NCBI GenBank assembly: GCA_002331185.1
Contig: DCYW01000019.1
Coordinates: forward strand, 1-55,346
Direction of reading: 5' to 3'
From: Patescibacteria group bacterium UBA2100
GTDB lineage: Bacteria > Patescibacteriota > Minisyncoccia > Phycocordibacterales > UBA2100
Length of the DNA stretch: 55,346 bases
In this document: positions 39,565 through 47,302 of the stretch, piece after piece
How the letters are laid out: each line of letters starts with the position of its first letter
Position numbering within the stretch: position 1 is the stretch's first letter
Translations under genes and position numbers: made by a program
Notes under the pieces: generated by a model
Told to the model about the DNA's origin: nothing
Database searches by the model: none
What the model saw: the letters and a program-made list of their open reading frames with translations, nothing else

Positions 39565-39849
39565 ATGGAAGACACAAACATACAAAAAGCAGGTCTGCCT
39601 GCGCAGGCAGGAAAGACATTGCGCGGCACAGTAGTAGGTGTTGATATGAAAGATACTGCAAAAGTAGCTGTTGCTCGGTACGTAAAGCACCCTAAGTATA
39701 AAAAATTCATCAAACAAGTGAAGAAGTTCTTGGTGCATGATCCAGAAAATATTGCTTCAGTTGGGGACAAGGTGGTTATTCGTGAATCACGTCCAATATC
39801 AAAGCGTAAAAACTTTGTACTCGAGAGCAATGAAAGCGCAACTAAGTAA
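39565..39849 (+). CDS. rpsQ: 30S ribosomal protein S17
   Basis: S17 is an early 16S rRNA-binding protein with an OB fold. The 94 residues contain GKTLRGTVVGVDMKDTAKVA, VARYVKHPKYKKFIKQVKKF and DKVVIRESRPISKRKNFVL. An N-terminal stretch of about 14 residues precedes the usual start of homology. It begins 2 bp after rpmC, in the standard order. Confidence 0.96.
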   Translation: MEDTNIQKAGLPAQAGKTLRGTVVGVDMKDTAKVAVARYVKHPKYKKFIKQVKKFLVHDPENIASVGDKVVIRESRPISKRKNFVLESNESATK

Positions 39850-39854
39850 CGTAT

Positions 39855-40226
39855 ATGATTCAACCGCAAACAATAGTAAAAATAACTGATAATTCAGGAG
39901 GTAAAATAGCCCGCGTCTTCAAAGTACTCGGTGGATCAAAACGACGCTACGCACGTATTGGAGACGAAGTGGTTATTGCAGTACAGAGTGCTGAACCACG
40001 CAAACAAGTAAAGAAAAAAGATGTATTGCGCGCTGTTGTAGTTCGACAAGTACAGCCGTTTCGCCGTCGTGATGGTTCGTACATTCGCTTTGATGAAAAT
40101 GCTGTAGTTATTGTTGAGAAAGGCAAAAAAGAACCAAAGGCAAACCGCGTATTCGGTCCTATTCCTAGAGAGATTGCAGAGCGTGGTTATCAGAAAATCG
40201 TGTCGCTTGCACCGGAAGTAGTATAG
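39855..40226 (+). CDS. rplN: 50S ribosomal protein L14
   Basis: L14 contacts 16S rRNA across the subunit interface. The 123 residues match the 122-residue standard, starting MIQPQTIVKITDNSGGKIAR and including the conserved VVRQVQPFRRRDGSYIRFDE and AVVIVEKGKKEPKANRVFGP. It lies 5 bp after rpsQ in the usual order. Confidence 0.97.
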   Translation: MIQPQTIVKITDNSGGKIARVFKVLGGSKRRYARIGDEVVIAVQSAEPRKQVKKKDVLRAVVVRQVQPFRRRDGSYIRFDENAVVIVEKGKKEPKANRVFGPIPREIAERGYQKIVSLAPEVV

Positions 40227-40235
40227 ATTTTGAAT

Positions 40236-40544
40236 ATGAAGATTAAAAAAGGAGACAAAGTAATAGTTATCGCAGGGAAAGACAAAGGAAAGTCTGGAGT
40301 AGTGCTTCGGGCACTCCCAAAAGAAGACAAGGTGATTGTTGAAGGGGTAAACGTTGCAAAGCGTCACCAAAAATCACGCCGCGGAGGAGAAAGCGGGCAG
40401 ATTATTGATAAAACACTTCCCGTACACATTTCAAATGTTGCACTAGCCGACCCTAAGGGAGGGAAGCCAACTCGTATTGGTATTGAGCGCAAAGACGGAA
40501 AGCGCGTACGAGTTGCTAAAAAGAGTGGAACAGTCATTAAATAA
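40236..40544 (+). CDS. rplX: 50S ribosomal protein L24
   Basis: L24 starts 50S assembly and has a KOW motif. The 102 residues contain KKGDKVIVIAGKDKGKSGVV (KOW) near the start and GVNVAKRHQKSRRGGESGQI. I use the ATG at 40236; a TTG at 40230 in frame is possible but unnecessary. It is 9 bp after rplN, in the usual order. Confidence 0.96.
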   Translation: MKIKKGDKVIVIAGKDKGKSGVVLRALPKEDKVIVEGVNVAKRHQKSRRGGESGQIIDKTLPVHISNVALADPKGGKPTRIGIERKDGKRVRVAKKSGTVIK

Positions 40545-40555
40545 TTGGAAGTAAT

Positions 40556-41101
40556 ATGGAAACACTAGCTGAAAAACAAACAAATATGTTCAAAGCGCTT
40601 AAAGAGCGTTTTGGATACAAGAGCATTATGCAAACACCAAAGCTCGATAAAATCGTTATCTCTGCGAAGGTTGGCTCAATGAACGACAAAAACAAGGTCG
40701 CACTTGTCGTTGATCGTCTTGCTAAAATTACTGGACAGCAGCCAAAAGCAAACCCTGCTAAGAAATCAATTGCTACGTTCAAATTACGAGAAGGAACTAT
40801 TATTGGGTACTCTGTAACGCTTCGAGGTCAAAGAATGCGTAACTTCCTCGACAAGCTTATTCATGTTGCACTTCCTCGAACACGTGACTTCCGAGGATTA
40901 GAGGTAACTGCAATTGATGAGATGGGTAACTACACTATTGGTATTAAAGAACACACTATTTTTCCTGAGACGTCAGATGAAGATTTGCGAGACGTATTTG
41001 GTTTAGGTGTTACGCTCGTAACAACAGCAAAAACAAAAGAAGAAGCAGAAGCCTTCTTGCGAGAAATTGGACTTCCGCTAAAGAAAAAAACAGCAGAATA
41101 A
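40556..41101 (+). CDS. rplE: 50S ribosomal protein L5
   Basis: L5 binds 5S rRNA in the central protuberance. The 181 residues match the family and include NPAKKSIATFKLREGTIIGY, VTLRGQRMRNFLDKLIHVAL and PRTRDFRGL. A GGAAG lies just before the start, one of the few Shine-Dalgarno-like sequences in this cluster. The normal next gene rpsN is 464 bp downstream behind a separate promoter. Confidence 0.97.
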   Translation: METLAEKQTNMFKALKERFGYKSIMQTPKLDKIVISAKVGSMNDKNKVALVVDRLAKITGQQPKANPAKKSIATFKLREGTIIGYSVTLRGQRMRNFLDKLIHVALPRTRDFRGLEVTAIDEMGNYTIGIKEHTIFPETSDEDLRDVFGLGVTLVTTAKTKEEAEAFLREIGLPLKKKTAE

Positions 41102-41102
41102 A

Positions 41103-41135
41103 CAAAAAAATCGACCCTTAGGGTTAGTTTTTCGC
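41103..41135 (+). terminator. Weak terminator after rplE
   Basis: An A-run (41103-41109), a short stem around ACCCTTAGGGT and a T-run (TTTTT) follow the rplE stop by 2 bp. The stem is only 4-6 bp, so some readthrough to rpsN is likely. Confidence 0.6.
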
Positions 41136-41138
41136 ATT

Positions 41139-41156
41139 TACGTAGATATCTACGTA
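41139..41156. repeat. 18-nt palindrome upstream of the rpsN promoter
   Basis: TACGTAGATATCTACGTA is an exact palindrome, about 100 bp before the rpsN promoter. It may be an operator or the end of the rplE terminator region. Confidence 0.5.
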
Positions 41157-41252
41157 GGTACATGATTATTACATTTAGAACGTTACACCATCAGAATGCA
41201 CGCATTCCGGGCTTAACTATTATTGTACACATAAATATTCTGACCAGTTTTA

Positions 41253-41281
41253 TTGACTTTACTTAGTGCCTCAGGTACTAT
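41253..41281 (+). promoter_or_regulatory. Promoter of the rpsN-secY operon, TTGACT-17-TACTAT
   Basis: TTGACT (41253-41258) and TACTAT (41276-41281) are 17 bp apart. The expected start is about 41288, which gives a 278-nt leader. Confidence 0.75.
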
Positions 41282-41287
41282 GCTCGC

Positions 41288-41565
41288 ACCTGAAGAAGGT
41301 CACAGTTTCATGCGTGCAAGAAGGATTGCACAAAACACAGCTACAAAGTTTCTTTGTAGAGAGCATGAGCGACCTTTAATCAAAGGTCAATATTTAAATT
41401 AAGGAACAGAGTTTTACAAAGTAAAACGACAATTCCGAATTTATGCCGCACCACACCGGAGTACTTCCATTCTTTCTATGCACTTCGTGCGAGAAAAATT
41501 GGTCGCGCACTTCGTGACGTTTAGGAACGTTAGTGCAGCCGGCTAAAAAGGACATATCAATACTT
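41288..41565 (+). promoter_or_regulatory. Structured 278-nt leader of the rpsN operon
   Basis: No ORF is supported. Short hairpins follow each other: CTACAAAG/CTTTGTAG (41341-41359), GACCTTT/AAAGGTC (41371-41388), GTTTTAC/GTAAAAC (41411-41427), GCAC/GTGC (41480-41490) and ACGTT/AACGT (41517-41530). ATTCCGAATTTATGCCG (41432-41448) resembles a segment in the rplC leader. This is a candidate autoregulatory leader for a ribosomal protein. Confidence 0.55.
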
Positions 41566-41751
41566 ATGGCAAAGAAATCAATGATTGCACGAGCACAAAA
41601 GGCACCGAAATTCCTTTCGCGTGTTGTTCGTCGTTGTTTCAAGTGTGGACGCCCCCGAGGCTACATGCGCGCCTTCGACCTGTGTCGTATCTGTTTTCGC
41701 GAAGAAGCATTAGAAGGACACATCCCAGGAATTAAAAAATCATCATGGTAG
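41566..41751 (+). CDS. rpsZ: 30S ribosomal protein S14, type Z
   Basis: S14 lies in the 30S head. The 61 residues begin MAKKSMIARAQKAPKFLSRV and have the zinc-binding pairs CFKCGRPRGYM and LCRIC, so it is the zinc-containing form. I start at 41566; an in-frame ATG at 41533 adds 11 residues not in the family. GGAC lies about 15 nt before the start. It overlaps the rpsH start by 7 bp, indicating coupling. Confidence 0.96.
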   Translation: MAKKSMIARAQKAPKFLSRVVRRCFKCGRPRGYMRAFDLCRICFREEALEGHIPGIKKSSW

Positions 41752-42140
41752 GCGACCCAATCGGAGACTTTATAGTGCGTTTAAAGAACGCAGGCGCAGT
41801 AAAGCACAAAGGTGTGGCTCTTCCTCATTCTAAAATGAAGATGGCGGTAGCCGAGGTTCTTAAGGATGCTGGATTCCTCAAGTCTGTTGAGAAGCAAGGA
41901 AAAAAGATTCGAAAAACTATTCACGTTGAACTGATGTACAAAGAAGATGGAACACCACGTATTACAGAAGTGAAGCGTGTTTCAAAGCCAGGACGTCGCG
42001 TATACAAAGGGGCAGACGAAATTTTCCCTGTTCGATATGGAAAAGGAATGTTGGTACTTTCAACTCCCAAAGGCATTTTGACAGACTCACAGGCACAAAA
42101 GGAACGAGTTGGAGGAGAGGCGTTATTTGAAATTTGGTAA
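41745..42140 (+). CDS. rpsH: 30S ribosomal protein S8
   Basis: S8 binds 16S rRNA and represses the spc operon in E. coli. The 131 residues start MVGDPIGDFIVRLKNAGAVK and include LKDAGFLKSVEKQGKKIRKT and a C-terminal GKGMLVLSTPKGILTDSQA. It overlaps rpsZ by 7 bp. It is the most likely protein to act on the leader at 41288-41565, by analogy only. Confidence 0.96.
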   Translation: MVGDPIGDFIVRLKNAGAVKHKGVALPHSKMKMAVAEVLKDAGFLKSVEKQGKKIRKTIHVELMYKEDGTPRITEVKRVSKPGRRVYKGADEIFPVRYGKGMLVLSTPKGILTDSQAQKERVGGEALFEIW

Positions 42141-42141
42141 T

Positions 42142-42678
42142 ATGAGTCGAATTGGTAAACAAGCTATTGTTATTCCTGCGGGAACTGAAGTATCTGTTAC
42201 AGATAATGTTATTTCAGTGAGGGGTAAAGGCGGGGAGCTGCAAAAAAAACTTCACGATGATGTTTCTATCGTTGTTAAAGGGGATTCAGTTATTGTCACT
42301 CCTAAAAATGAAACACGAACAGCTCAAGCGCTGTGGGGAACATTCTCTTCTCACATGAAAAATATGATTGATGGTGTGAATACACCGTTCGAAAAAAAGC
42401 TTATTGTAGAAGGGGTTGGTTTCAAGGTTGATCTTAACGGTTCAAAGCTTGTGCTCAATATTGGTTTTTCACACCCAGTAGAAATGACTGTTCCTGAAAA
42501 CATAGACGTTTCTGTTGAAAAGAACGAAATAACGATTAAAGGAGCAAACAAAGAAGCGGTCGGACAGTTTGCCGCAGATGTACGTGCAAACAAGAAGCCA
42601 GAACCATATAAAGGTAAAGGGGTTCGTTATAGCGATGAAGTGGTTCGTCGAAAAGAAGGTAAGCGCGCAACCGCATAG
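42142..42678 (+). CDS. rplF: 50S ribosomal protein L6
   Basis: L6 sits near the factor-binding site. The 178 residues match the family and contain two related domains: RIGKQAIVIPAGTEVSVTDN at the start and VEKNEITIKGANKEAVGQFA later, with KPEPYKGKGVRYSDEVVRRK near the C-terminus. The ATG at 42142 follows the rpsH stop by 1 bp; the longer frame to 42109 is inside rpsH. Confidence 0.97.
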   Translation: MSRIGKQAIVIPAGTEVSVTDNVISVRGKGGELQKKLHDDVSIVVKGDSVIVTPKNETRTAQALWGTFSSHMKNMIDGVNTPFEKKLIVEGVGFKVDLNGSKLVLNIGFSHPVEMTVPENIDVSVEKNEITIKGANKEAVGQFAADVRANKKPEPYKGKGVRYSDEVVRRKEGKRATA

Positions 42679-42691
42679 AGCATAATTACGT

Positions 42692-43039
42692 ATGGATACT
42701 CAAATTAAAACATTACGACGAACACGACGAAAGAATCGCATCCGAGCGAAGGTTGTAGGAACTGCAGCTCGTCCGCGTCTTGCAATGTACCGCTCAAATC
42801 GACAGGTTACTGCACAACTTATTGATGATGAAGCAAACGTTACCATTGCTTCAGTAAGCACAGCGACTCAAAAAGGAGACACTCCAAAGGAAAAATGTGT
42901 TGCAGCAGCTGGCGCATTAGCAGCAGCAGCAAAAGCAAAAAAGGTTACTTCGGTAGTTTTTGACCGCGGAGGGTATTTGTACACTGGTAACATTAAAGTC
43001 TTTGCCGATGCGGCGCGTGAGGCAGGCCTGACATTTTAA
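42692..43039 (+). CDS. rplR: 50S ribosomal protein L18
   Basis: L18 binds 5S rRNA. The 115 residues contain KNRIRAKVVGTAARPRLAMY, YRSNRQVTAQLIDDEANVTI and VVFDRGGYLYTGNIKVFADA, all standard. It lies between rplF and rpsE as usual, 13 bp after rplF, with no Shine-Dalgarno sequence. Confidence 0.97.
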   Translation: MDTQIKTLRRTRRKNRIRAKVVGTAARPRLAMYRSNRQVTAQLIDDEANVTIASVSTATQKGDTPKEKCVAAAGALAAAAKAKKVTSVVFDRGGYLYTGNIKVFADAAREAGLTF

Positions 43040-43044
43040 ATAGT

Positions 43045-43671
43045 ATGACTGACGAGATAAAAAAAACAGAAGAGGGTGAAGTAGCGGTTGCAACAACTGA
43101 CGCAGCACCACAAAAAGCTCAAGATACAAAAACTGGAATGCTAACAGCGCGCACTGGAGGAAGTCGTACCGGACGAGGAAGTCGTGGATCACAGCGTAGT
43201 GGTGGACGTAACTCACAACGTGGAGATCGAGGAGACAGAACTCCAGAATTCGCACAAAAGATTATCGGTATTCGCCGAGTAACTCGTGTTATGGGTGGAG
43301 GTCGCCGATTTAGTTTTTCTGTGGCTATGGTTATAGGAGACAAGAAGGGACGTGTTGGTGTTGGTACTGGTAAAGCAGGAGATACTGCATTGGCAATCGA
43401 AAAGGCTATACGAAATGCGAAGAAAAACATGATTACTATTCCACGTACTGAAACAAACAGCCTCCCACATAATACAGAGGCAAAATATGGATCCACAGTA
43501 ATCGAAATTCGTCCCGCGCAGGGTCGCGGACTCGTAGCAGGGGCTTCTGTTCGAACAGTGCTTGAGCTTGGTGGGGTAACAGATGTTACGACGAAGATTC
43601 TTTCACGAAGTAAAAATAAGACAAACATCGCTCGTGCTGCAGTAGTTGCACTACAGAAACTAGAAAAATAG
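43045..43671 (+). CDS. rpsE: 30S ribosomal protein S5 with RG-rich N-terminal extension
   Basis: S5 lies at the mRNA entry site and helps accuracy. The family core starts near residue 67 (EFAQKIIGIRRVTRVMGGGR) and includes GDKKGRVGVGTGKAGDTALA and GRGLVAGASVRTVLELGGVT. The first about 66 residues are extra: an acidic start, then a run of Gly, Arg and Ser (GGSRTGRGSRGSQRSGGRNS) that looks disordered and RNA-binding. Total length is 208 against about 166. There is no rpmD (L30) gene after it, as expected for CPR genomes. Confidence 0.95.
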   Translation: MTDEIKKTEEGEVAVATTDAAPQKAQDTKTGMLTARTGGSRTGRGSRGSQRSGGRNSQRGDRGDRTPEFAQKIIGIRRVTRVMGGGRRFSFSVAMVIGDKKGRVGVGTGKAGDTALAIEKAIRNAKKNMITIPRTETNSLPHNTEAKYGSTVIEIRPAQGRGLVAGASVRTVLELGGVTDVTTKILSRSKNKTNIARAAVVALQKLEK

Positions 43672-43675
43672 GAAT

Positions 43676-44131
43676 ATGACTGGATTACATTCACTTACAA
43701 AAAGCGCAAGCCAAAAAACAAAGCAACGAATCGGTCGTGGTGGTAAACGTGGTAAAACAAGTGGTCACGGACACAAGGGACAAAAGCAGCACGGACGCCA
43801 TGGTATTCGACCGGAGATGCGTGACATGATCAAGAAGTTTCCAAAGTTGCGCGGGCACGGTATCAACCGTTCTCGTACTGTAAACAGTAATCGTGTTTCT
43901 AATACTCCCGTGAACCTTTCACAGCTTGAAGAAGCATTTACAGCAGGAGAGACAGTAACACCAACGACGTTGGTAGAAAAGAAAGTGATTTCAAATCGAG
44001 CAGGAAAAGCACCTCAGGTAAAGATTCTTGCACGAGGCACACTTTCTAAAAAACTTACAATCGAACATTGCACCGCTTCTGAAACAGCGCTGAAGGCAAT
44101 TGAAGCTGCAGGGGGGAGCATAAAAGCCTAA
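43676..44131 (+). CDS. rplO: 50S ribosomal protein L15
   Basis: L15 is an assembly protein of the 50S subunit. The 151 residues include KQRIGRGGKRGKTSGHGHKG and the segment QHGRHGIRPEMRDMIKKFPK, a slightly changed form of the family's usual RPGF-EGGQ-P region. It lies directly between rpsE and secY with no rpmD. It starts 4 bp after rpsE. Confidence 0.95.
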   Translation: MTGLHSLTKSASQKTKQRIGRGGKRGKTSGHGHKGQKQHGRHGIRPEMRDMIKKFPKLRGHGINRSRTVNSNRVSNTPVNLSQLEEAFTAGETVTPTTLVEKKVISNRAGKAPQVKILARGTLSKKLTIEHCTASETALKAIEAAGGSIKA

Positions 44132-44137
44132 CCGCGT

Positions 44138-45412
44138 ATGATTGGAGTATTTTTCCAAAAATTAAAACTTGTAATCAGAGATGAATCGCTACGAAATCGC
44201 GTACTATTTATGCTTGGTGCGCTTATCCTCTTTCGTATACTTGCGACTATTCCGATTCCGGGAGTTGACATTGCTCGTCTTGATCAATTTTTCGCAAACA
44301 ACCAATTCTTAGGACTGCTCAACATCTTCTCAGGAGGTGGGCTTTCTAACCTTTCGATCGTGATGCTTGGGGTAGGGCCATTTATTACTGCATCAATCAT
44401 AATGCAGCTGCTTACTGTGCTTTCACCAAAAATGAAGGCAATGTATCAAGAAGAAGGAGAGGCGGGACGCATCAAGTTCACTCAGTGGTCACGATATCTT
44501 ACTGTTCCTCTTGCGTTTATGCAGGGGTTTGCATTTTTGACGCTTTTGCAACAAAACGGTATCGTACCTCCGTTGGAATTCGCTGCCATGATGACGAACG
44601 TTATGGTTATCGCAACAGGGTCACTTCTTCTTATGTGGCTTGGAGAACTTATCACCGAATTTGGTATCGGAAACGGAGTTTCGTTGATTATTTTTGCGGG
44701 CATCGTTGCAACTTTACCAAGTACAGTAAGTCAACTTATTTTCACATTTGATATTTCACAAATACCATTGTACTTAGGATTTGCTGCTGCTGCTGTTGCA
44801 GTGGTTGCTGGAGTAGTCTTTATTACTGAGGCGGAGAGACCTATCCCTATCACCTACGCACGGCAGACTCGTGGTGCAAAACAATCAGGTGGTATTTCTA
44901 CCTATTTACCGCTACGAGTAAACCAAGCAGGTGTTATCCCAATCATTTTTGCACTTTCAATTCTTCTGTTCCCACAGGTGCTCGCAGCATTTTTTGTGAA
45001 TAGTGCATTCCCAATTATTGTAACTATTGCAACAGCAATCACAAACGGACTTGCAAACCAGATGATTTATGGAAGTCTCTACTTTGCTATGGTCTTCTTC
45101 TTTACCTATTTCTACACTGCAATGACATTTGACCCAAATCGAATTGCTGACAACCTTCAAAAAAGTGGTGCATTTATCCCAGGAGTTCGACCAGGAAACC
45201 ATACGTCAGAACACGTAGGAAACATTTTGACTCGGATTACACTTGTCGGCGCACTTTTCCTTGGTGGTATTGCCGTCCTTCCTATCATTATGCAAGGAAT
45301 TACTGGTATTACGACACTAACTATTGGAGGAACCGCACTGCTTATCGCTGTATCTGTAGTGCTTGATATCGTAAAACGAATTGAGGCCCAGGTTTCTGTT
45401 CGCGAATACTAA
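44138..45412 (+). CDS. secY: Protein translocase subunit SecY
   Basis: SecY is the protein-conducting channel. The 424 residues give about ten membrane helices. Typical elements: IPIPGVDIARLDQFFANNQF and NIFSGGGLSNLSIVMLGVGP near the plug, TVLSPKMKAMYQEEGEAGR, and the cytoplasmic loop RQTRGAKQSGGISTYLPLRV near 245. The C-terminus (VLDIVKRIEAQVSVREY) is standard. It ends the ribosomal operon; a terminator follows. SecE and SecG genes are not in the window. Confidence 0.97.
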   Translation: MIGVFFQKLKLVIRDESLRNRVLFMLGALILFRILATIPIPGVDIARLDQFFANNQFLGLLNIFSGGGLSNLSIVMLGVGPFITASIIMQLLTVLSPKMKAMYQEEGEAGRIKFTQWSRYLTVPLAFMQGFAFLTLLQQNGIVPPLEFAAMMTNVMVIATGSLLLMWLGELITEFGIGNGVSLIIFAGIVATLPSTVSQLIFTFDISQIPLYLGFAAAAVAVVAGVVFITEAERPIPITYARQTRGAKQSGGISTYLPLRVNQAGVIPIIFALSILLFPQVLAAFFVNSAFPIIVTIATAITNGLANQMIYGSLYFAMVFFFTYFYTAMTFDPNRIADNLQKSGAFIPGVRPGNHTSEHVGNILTRITLVGALFLGGIAVLPIIMQGITGITTLTIGGTALLIAVSVVLDIVKRIEAQVSVREY

Positions 45413-45428
45413 TTTCTTTTAGCTTTTT

Positions 45429-45462
45429 CAAAACACCTCACTGCCTTCAGGGAGGAGTTTTG
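45429..45462 (+). terminator. Terminator of the rpsN-secY operon
   Basis: CAAAAC-A-CCTC (45429-45439) pairs with GAGG-A-GTTTTG (45452-45462), leaving one A-A mismatch. It lies 16 bp after the secY stop codon. The tail is not T-rich. Confidence 0.6.
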
Positions 45463-45520
45463 AATTACGTAGAGATGTGGTGTAGCAAAAAACAAGACTG
45501 GATTCTAGCGTTTGCTTTGG

Positions 45521-45526
45521 TACACT
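45521..45526 (+). promoter_or_regulatory. -10 box, leaderless (guanylate-kinase-like operon)
   Basis: TACACT ends 6 nt before the ATG at 45533. An in-frame TTG at 45512 lies upstream of the box. Confidence 0.6.
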
Positions 45527-45532
45527 CTTTGC

Positions 45533-46123
45533 ATGTATGGAAAGAAACAAGTCTTGGTTATTGCAGGACCTACCGCAAGTGGAGAGAGCACGTTTACTCA
45601 CGAACTCATAGATTCTTTTGAGAACTTTACAAAACTTGTTTCAGCAACGACCCGTAAACCACGGCTCAATGAACAGCATGGTATCGATTATTATTTCTTT
45701 ACTAAAGATAAGTTTTTTAAGGAAGTTGAAGCAGGTAACATTATTGAGCACACACACGTAGCAAACAGAGATGCCTATTACGGTTCGTACAAACCAGATC
45801 TCGATGCGAAGCTCGTTAAACATCTTAATGTTATAGTAAACACTGATCCGAGAGGTGCTCAGTTTTTTAAAGATAATTACGGGGCAACAACAATTTTTTT
45901 GCAACCAAAATCTTTAGAGGTTCTCGAAGAGAGACTGCGACGTCGTGATCCAGATATTACAGAAGAAGAAGTGCACAAGCGCGTGTTGAGCGCCAAAAAA
46001 GAAATAGAAGAGGCACAGGGGCGATTCGATTATATGGTATGGAACACAGACGGAGAGTTTGCTGATACATTATTTGATGTGGTTGAGATTTTGAAGCAAG
46101 AAGGCTACAGTATTCCCGAATAA
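45533..46123 (+). CDS. Guanylate-kinase-like protein with Glu in the P-loop
   Basis: The 196 residues follow the guanylate kinase fold: a P-loop at residues 12-20, the GMP-binding SATTRKPRLNEQHGIDYYFF, then a lid-like region and the C-terminal helices. The P-loop reads GPTASGEST, so the invariant lysine that holds the ATP phosphates is glutamate 18. I checked the codon: GGA GAG AGC. Such a change normally abolishes kinase activity. The GMP-binding residues look kept, so the protein may bind GMP or another ligand without phosphorylating it, or act with a partner. It is followed by a second homologue with the same change, then by a normal adenylate kinase. Confidence 0.85.
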   Translation: MYGKKQVLVIAGPTASGESTFTHELIDSFENFTKLVSATTRKPRLNEQHGIDYYFFTKDKFFKEVEAGNIIEHTHVANRDAYYGSYKPDLDAKLVKHLNVIVNTDPRGAQFFKDNYGATTIFLQPKSLEVLEERLRRRDPDITEEEVHKRVLSAKKEIEEAQGRFDYMVWNTDGEFADTLFDVVEILKQEGYSIPE

Positions 46124-46128
46124 CCAAT

Positions 46129-46698
46129 ATGCAATTGAATAATATAGTAATTATTTCTGGACCTTCGGGGGTAGGCGAAGACTCTGTTATTGAAGGCCTG
46201 CGCACTACTACAGCTATTAATCGCGTGGTCACTACAACAACTCGCGCACCTCGAAAAGAAGAAAAAGAAGGTCATCCATACTCTTTTATTTCCAAAGAAG
46301 AGTTTGAACAGAAAATAAAAGATGGAGAAATGGTTGAATGGGCTAAGCAATATAATGGAAATTTCTACGGAGTAACAAAAGAAGAGTTGCAACGCGTTAA
46401 CGATTTAGAAGGAGTGGGTGTGTGGAAGATTGAGTATCAAGGCGTTATTACGGCCAAGAAGTTGTTTCCAGAAATTAAGGCGATTTTGCTTTCGGCAGAA
46501 TCATTAGAGGTCCTTGAAGAGCGCATACGTAGTCGTGGCGAAGTGTCGGACAAATTTGTTGCTGAACGTATACAATATACGCAAGAATGGCTCAAACACG
46601 TTGATATATACGATTATACGGTTATTAATAAACAGGGGTTGTTACGCGAGACCATACAGGAGGTCGTGGACATTCTTCGTAAAGAACAGTATCTTTAA
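46129..46698 (+). CDS. Second guanylate-kinase-like protein with Glu in the P-loop
   Basis: A 189-residue paralogue of the previous protein. Its P-loop reads GPSGVGEDSV, with glutamate 17 at the lysine position (codons GGC GAA GAC). The GMP-binding segment is TTTTRAPRKEEKEGHPYSFI followed by EMVEWAKQYNGNFYGV, close to true guanylate kinases. It lies 5 bp after the first, so both are made together and could form a heterodimer. Both share the rare change while otherwise differing, which argues for selection and against a random mutation. Possible roles are GMP sensing or a modified catalytic mechanism; neither can be shown here. Confidence 0.85.
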   Translation: MQLNNIVIISGPSGVGEDSVIEGLRTTTAINRVVTTTTRAPRKEEKEGHPYSFISKEEFEQKIKDGEMVEWAKQYNGNFYGVTKEELQRVNDLEGVGVWKIEYQGVITAKKLFPEIKAILLSAESLEVLEERIRSRGEVSDKFVAERIQYTQEWLKHVDIYDYTVINKQGLLRETIQEVVDILRKEQYL

Positions 46699-46705
46699 GG
46701 GCGTT

Positions 46706-47302
46706 ATGAATGAAACAAAGGCAAAGACAGTTCTCTTTTTTGGGCCATCAGGTGCAGGAAAAGGAACGCAGGTGGAACTATTAAAGGAGCATCTTAAGAA
46801 GCAGTCAGAGAGGAAAATGGTATACATTGAAATGGGTGGATTGCTGCGCGGAATGGTTGCCCGTGGTGACCTAACTGGAAAACTCACAAATGAAATTATT
46901 TCAAATGGTAGGCTGATGCCGAGTTTTATGCCCATTTATTTAATGACGCAGTATCTTGTCGATCATTTTACTGGACAAGAACATATCGTTGCTGACGGAG
47001 TTACTCGGCGTGAAGGGCAGGCGCGTGCCTTTGATGATGCAATGGTATTTTACGGTCGAGAAGACTACGAAGTTGTTTCAATTGAGCTTTCTTCTGAAAA
47101 AATAATCGAACGACTGCTTGCCCGAGGTCGCAATGATGATTCTGAAGAAAAAATACAACGAAGAATTGATTGGTATAATAAAGATGTACTTCCTGCACTT
47201 GGGGTTATGGAAGGGCGCGGACGAACTATTCATCGAATTGATGGGGCTCCAGAAGTTGAGGAAGTACACCAAGAGATTTTAAAGGCATTGGAACTTACAT
47301 GA
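46706..47302 (+). CDS. adk: Adenylate kinase family protein
   Basis: Interconverts AMP, ADP and ATP. The 198 residues have a normal P-loop (GPSGAGKGTQ, residues 13-22), an AMP-binding region (YIEMGGLLRGMVARGDLTGK), VADGVTRREGQARAFDDAMV near 93 and a short lid without zinc cysteines. The start at 46706 follows the upstream stop; an in-frame ATG at 46514 would overlap the previous gene. The AMP-site motif is less canonical than in E. coli Adk, so another nucleotide monophosphate is possible. It overlaps the map start by 4 bp. Confidence 0.88.
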   Translation: MNETKAKTVLFFGPSGAGKGTQVELLKEHLKKQSERKMVYIEMGGLLRGMVARGDLTGKLTNEIISNGRLMPSFMPIYLMTQYLVDHFTGQEHIVADGVTRREGQARAFDDAMVFYGREDYEVVSIELSSEKIIERLLARGRNDDSEEKIQRRIDWYNKDVLPALGVMEGRGRTIHRIDGAPEVEEVHQEILKALELT

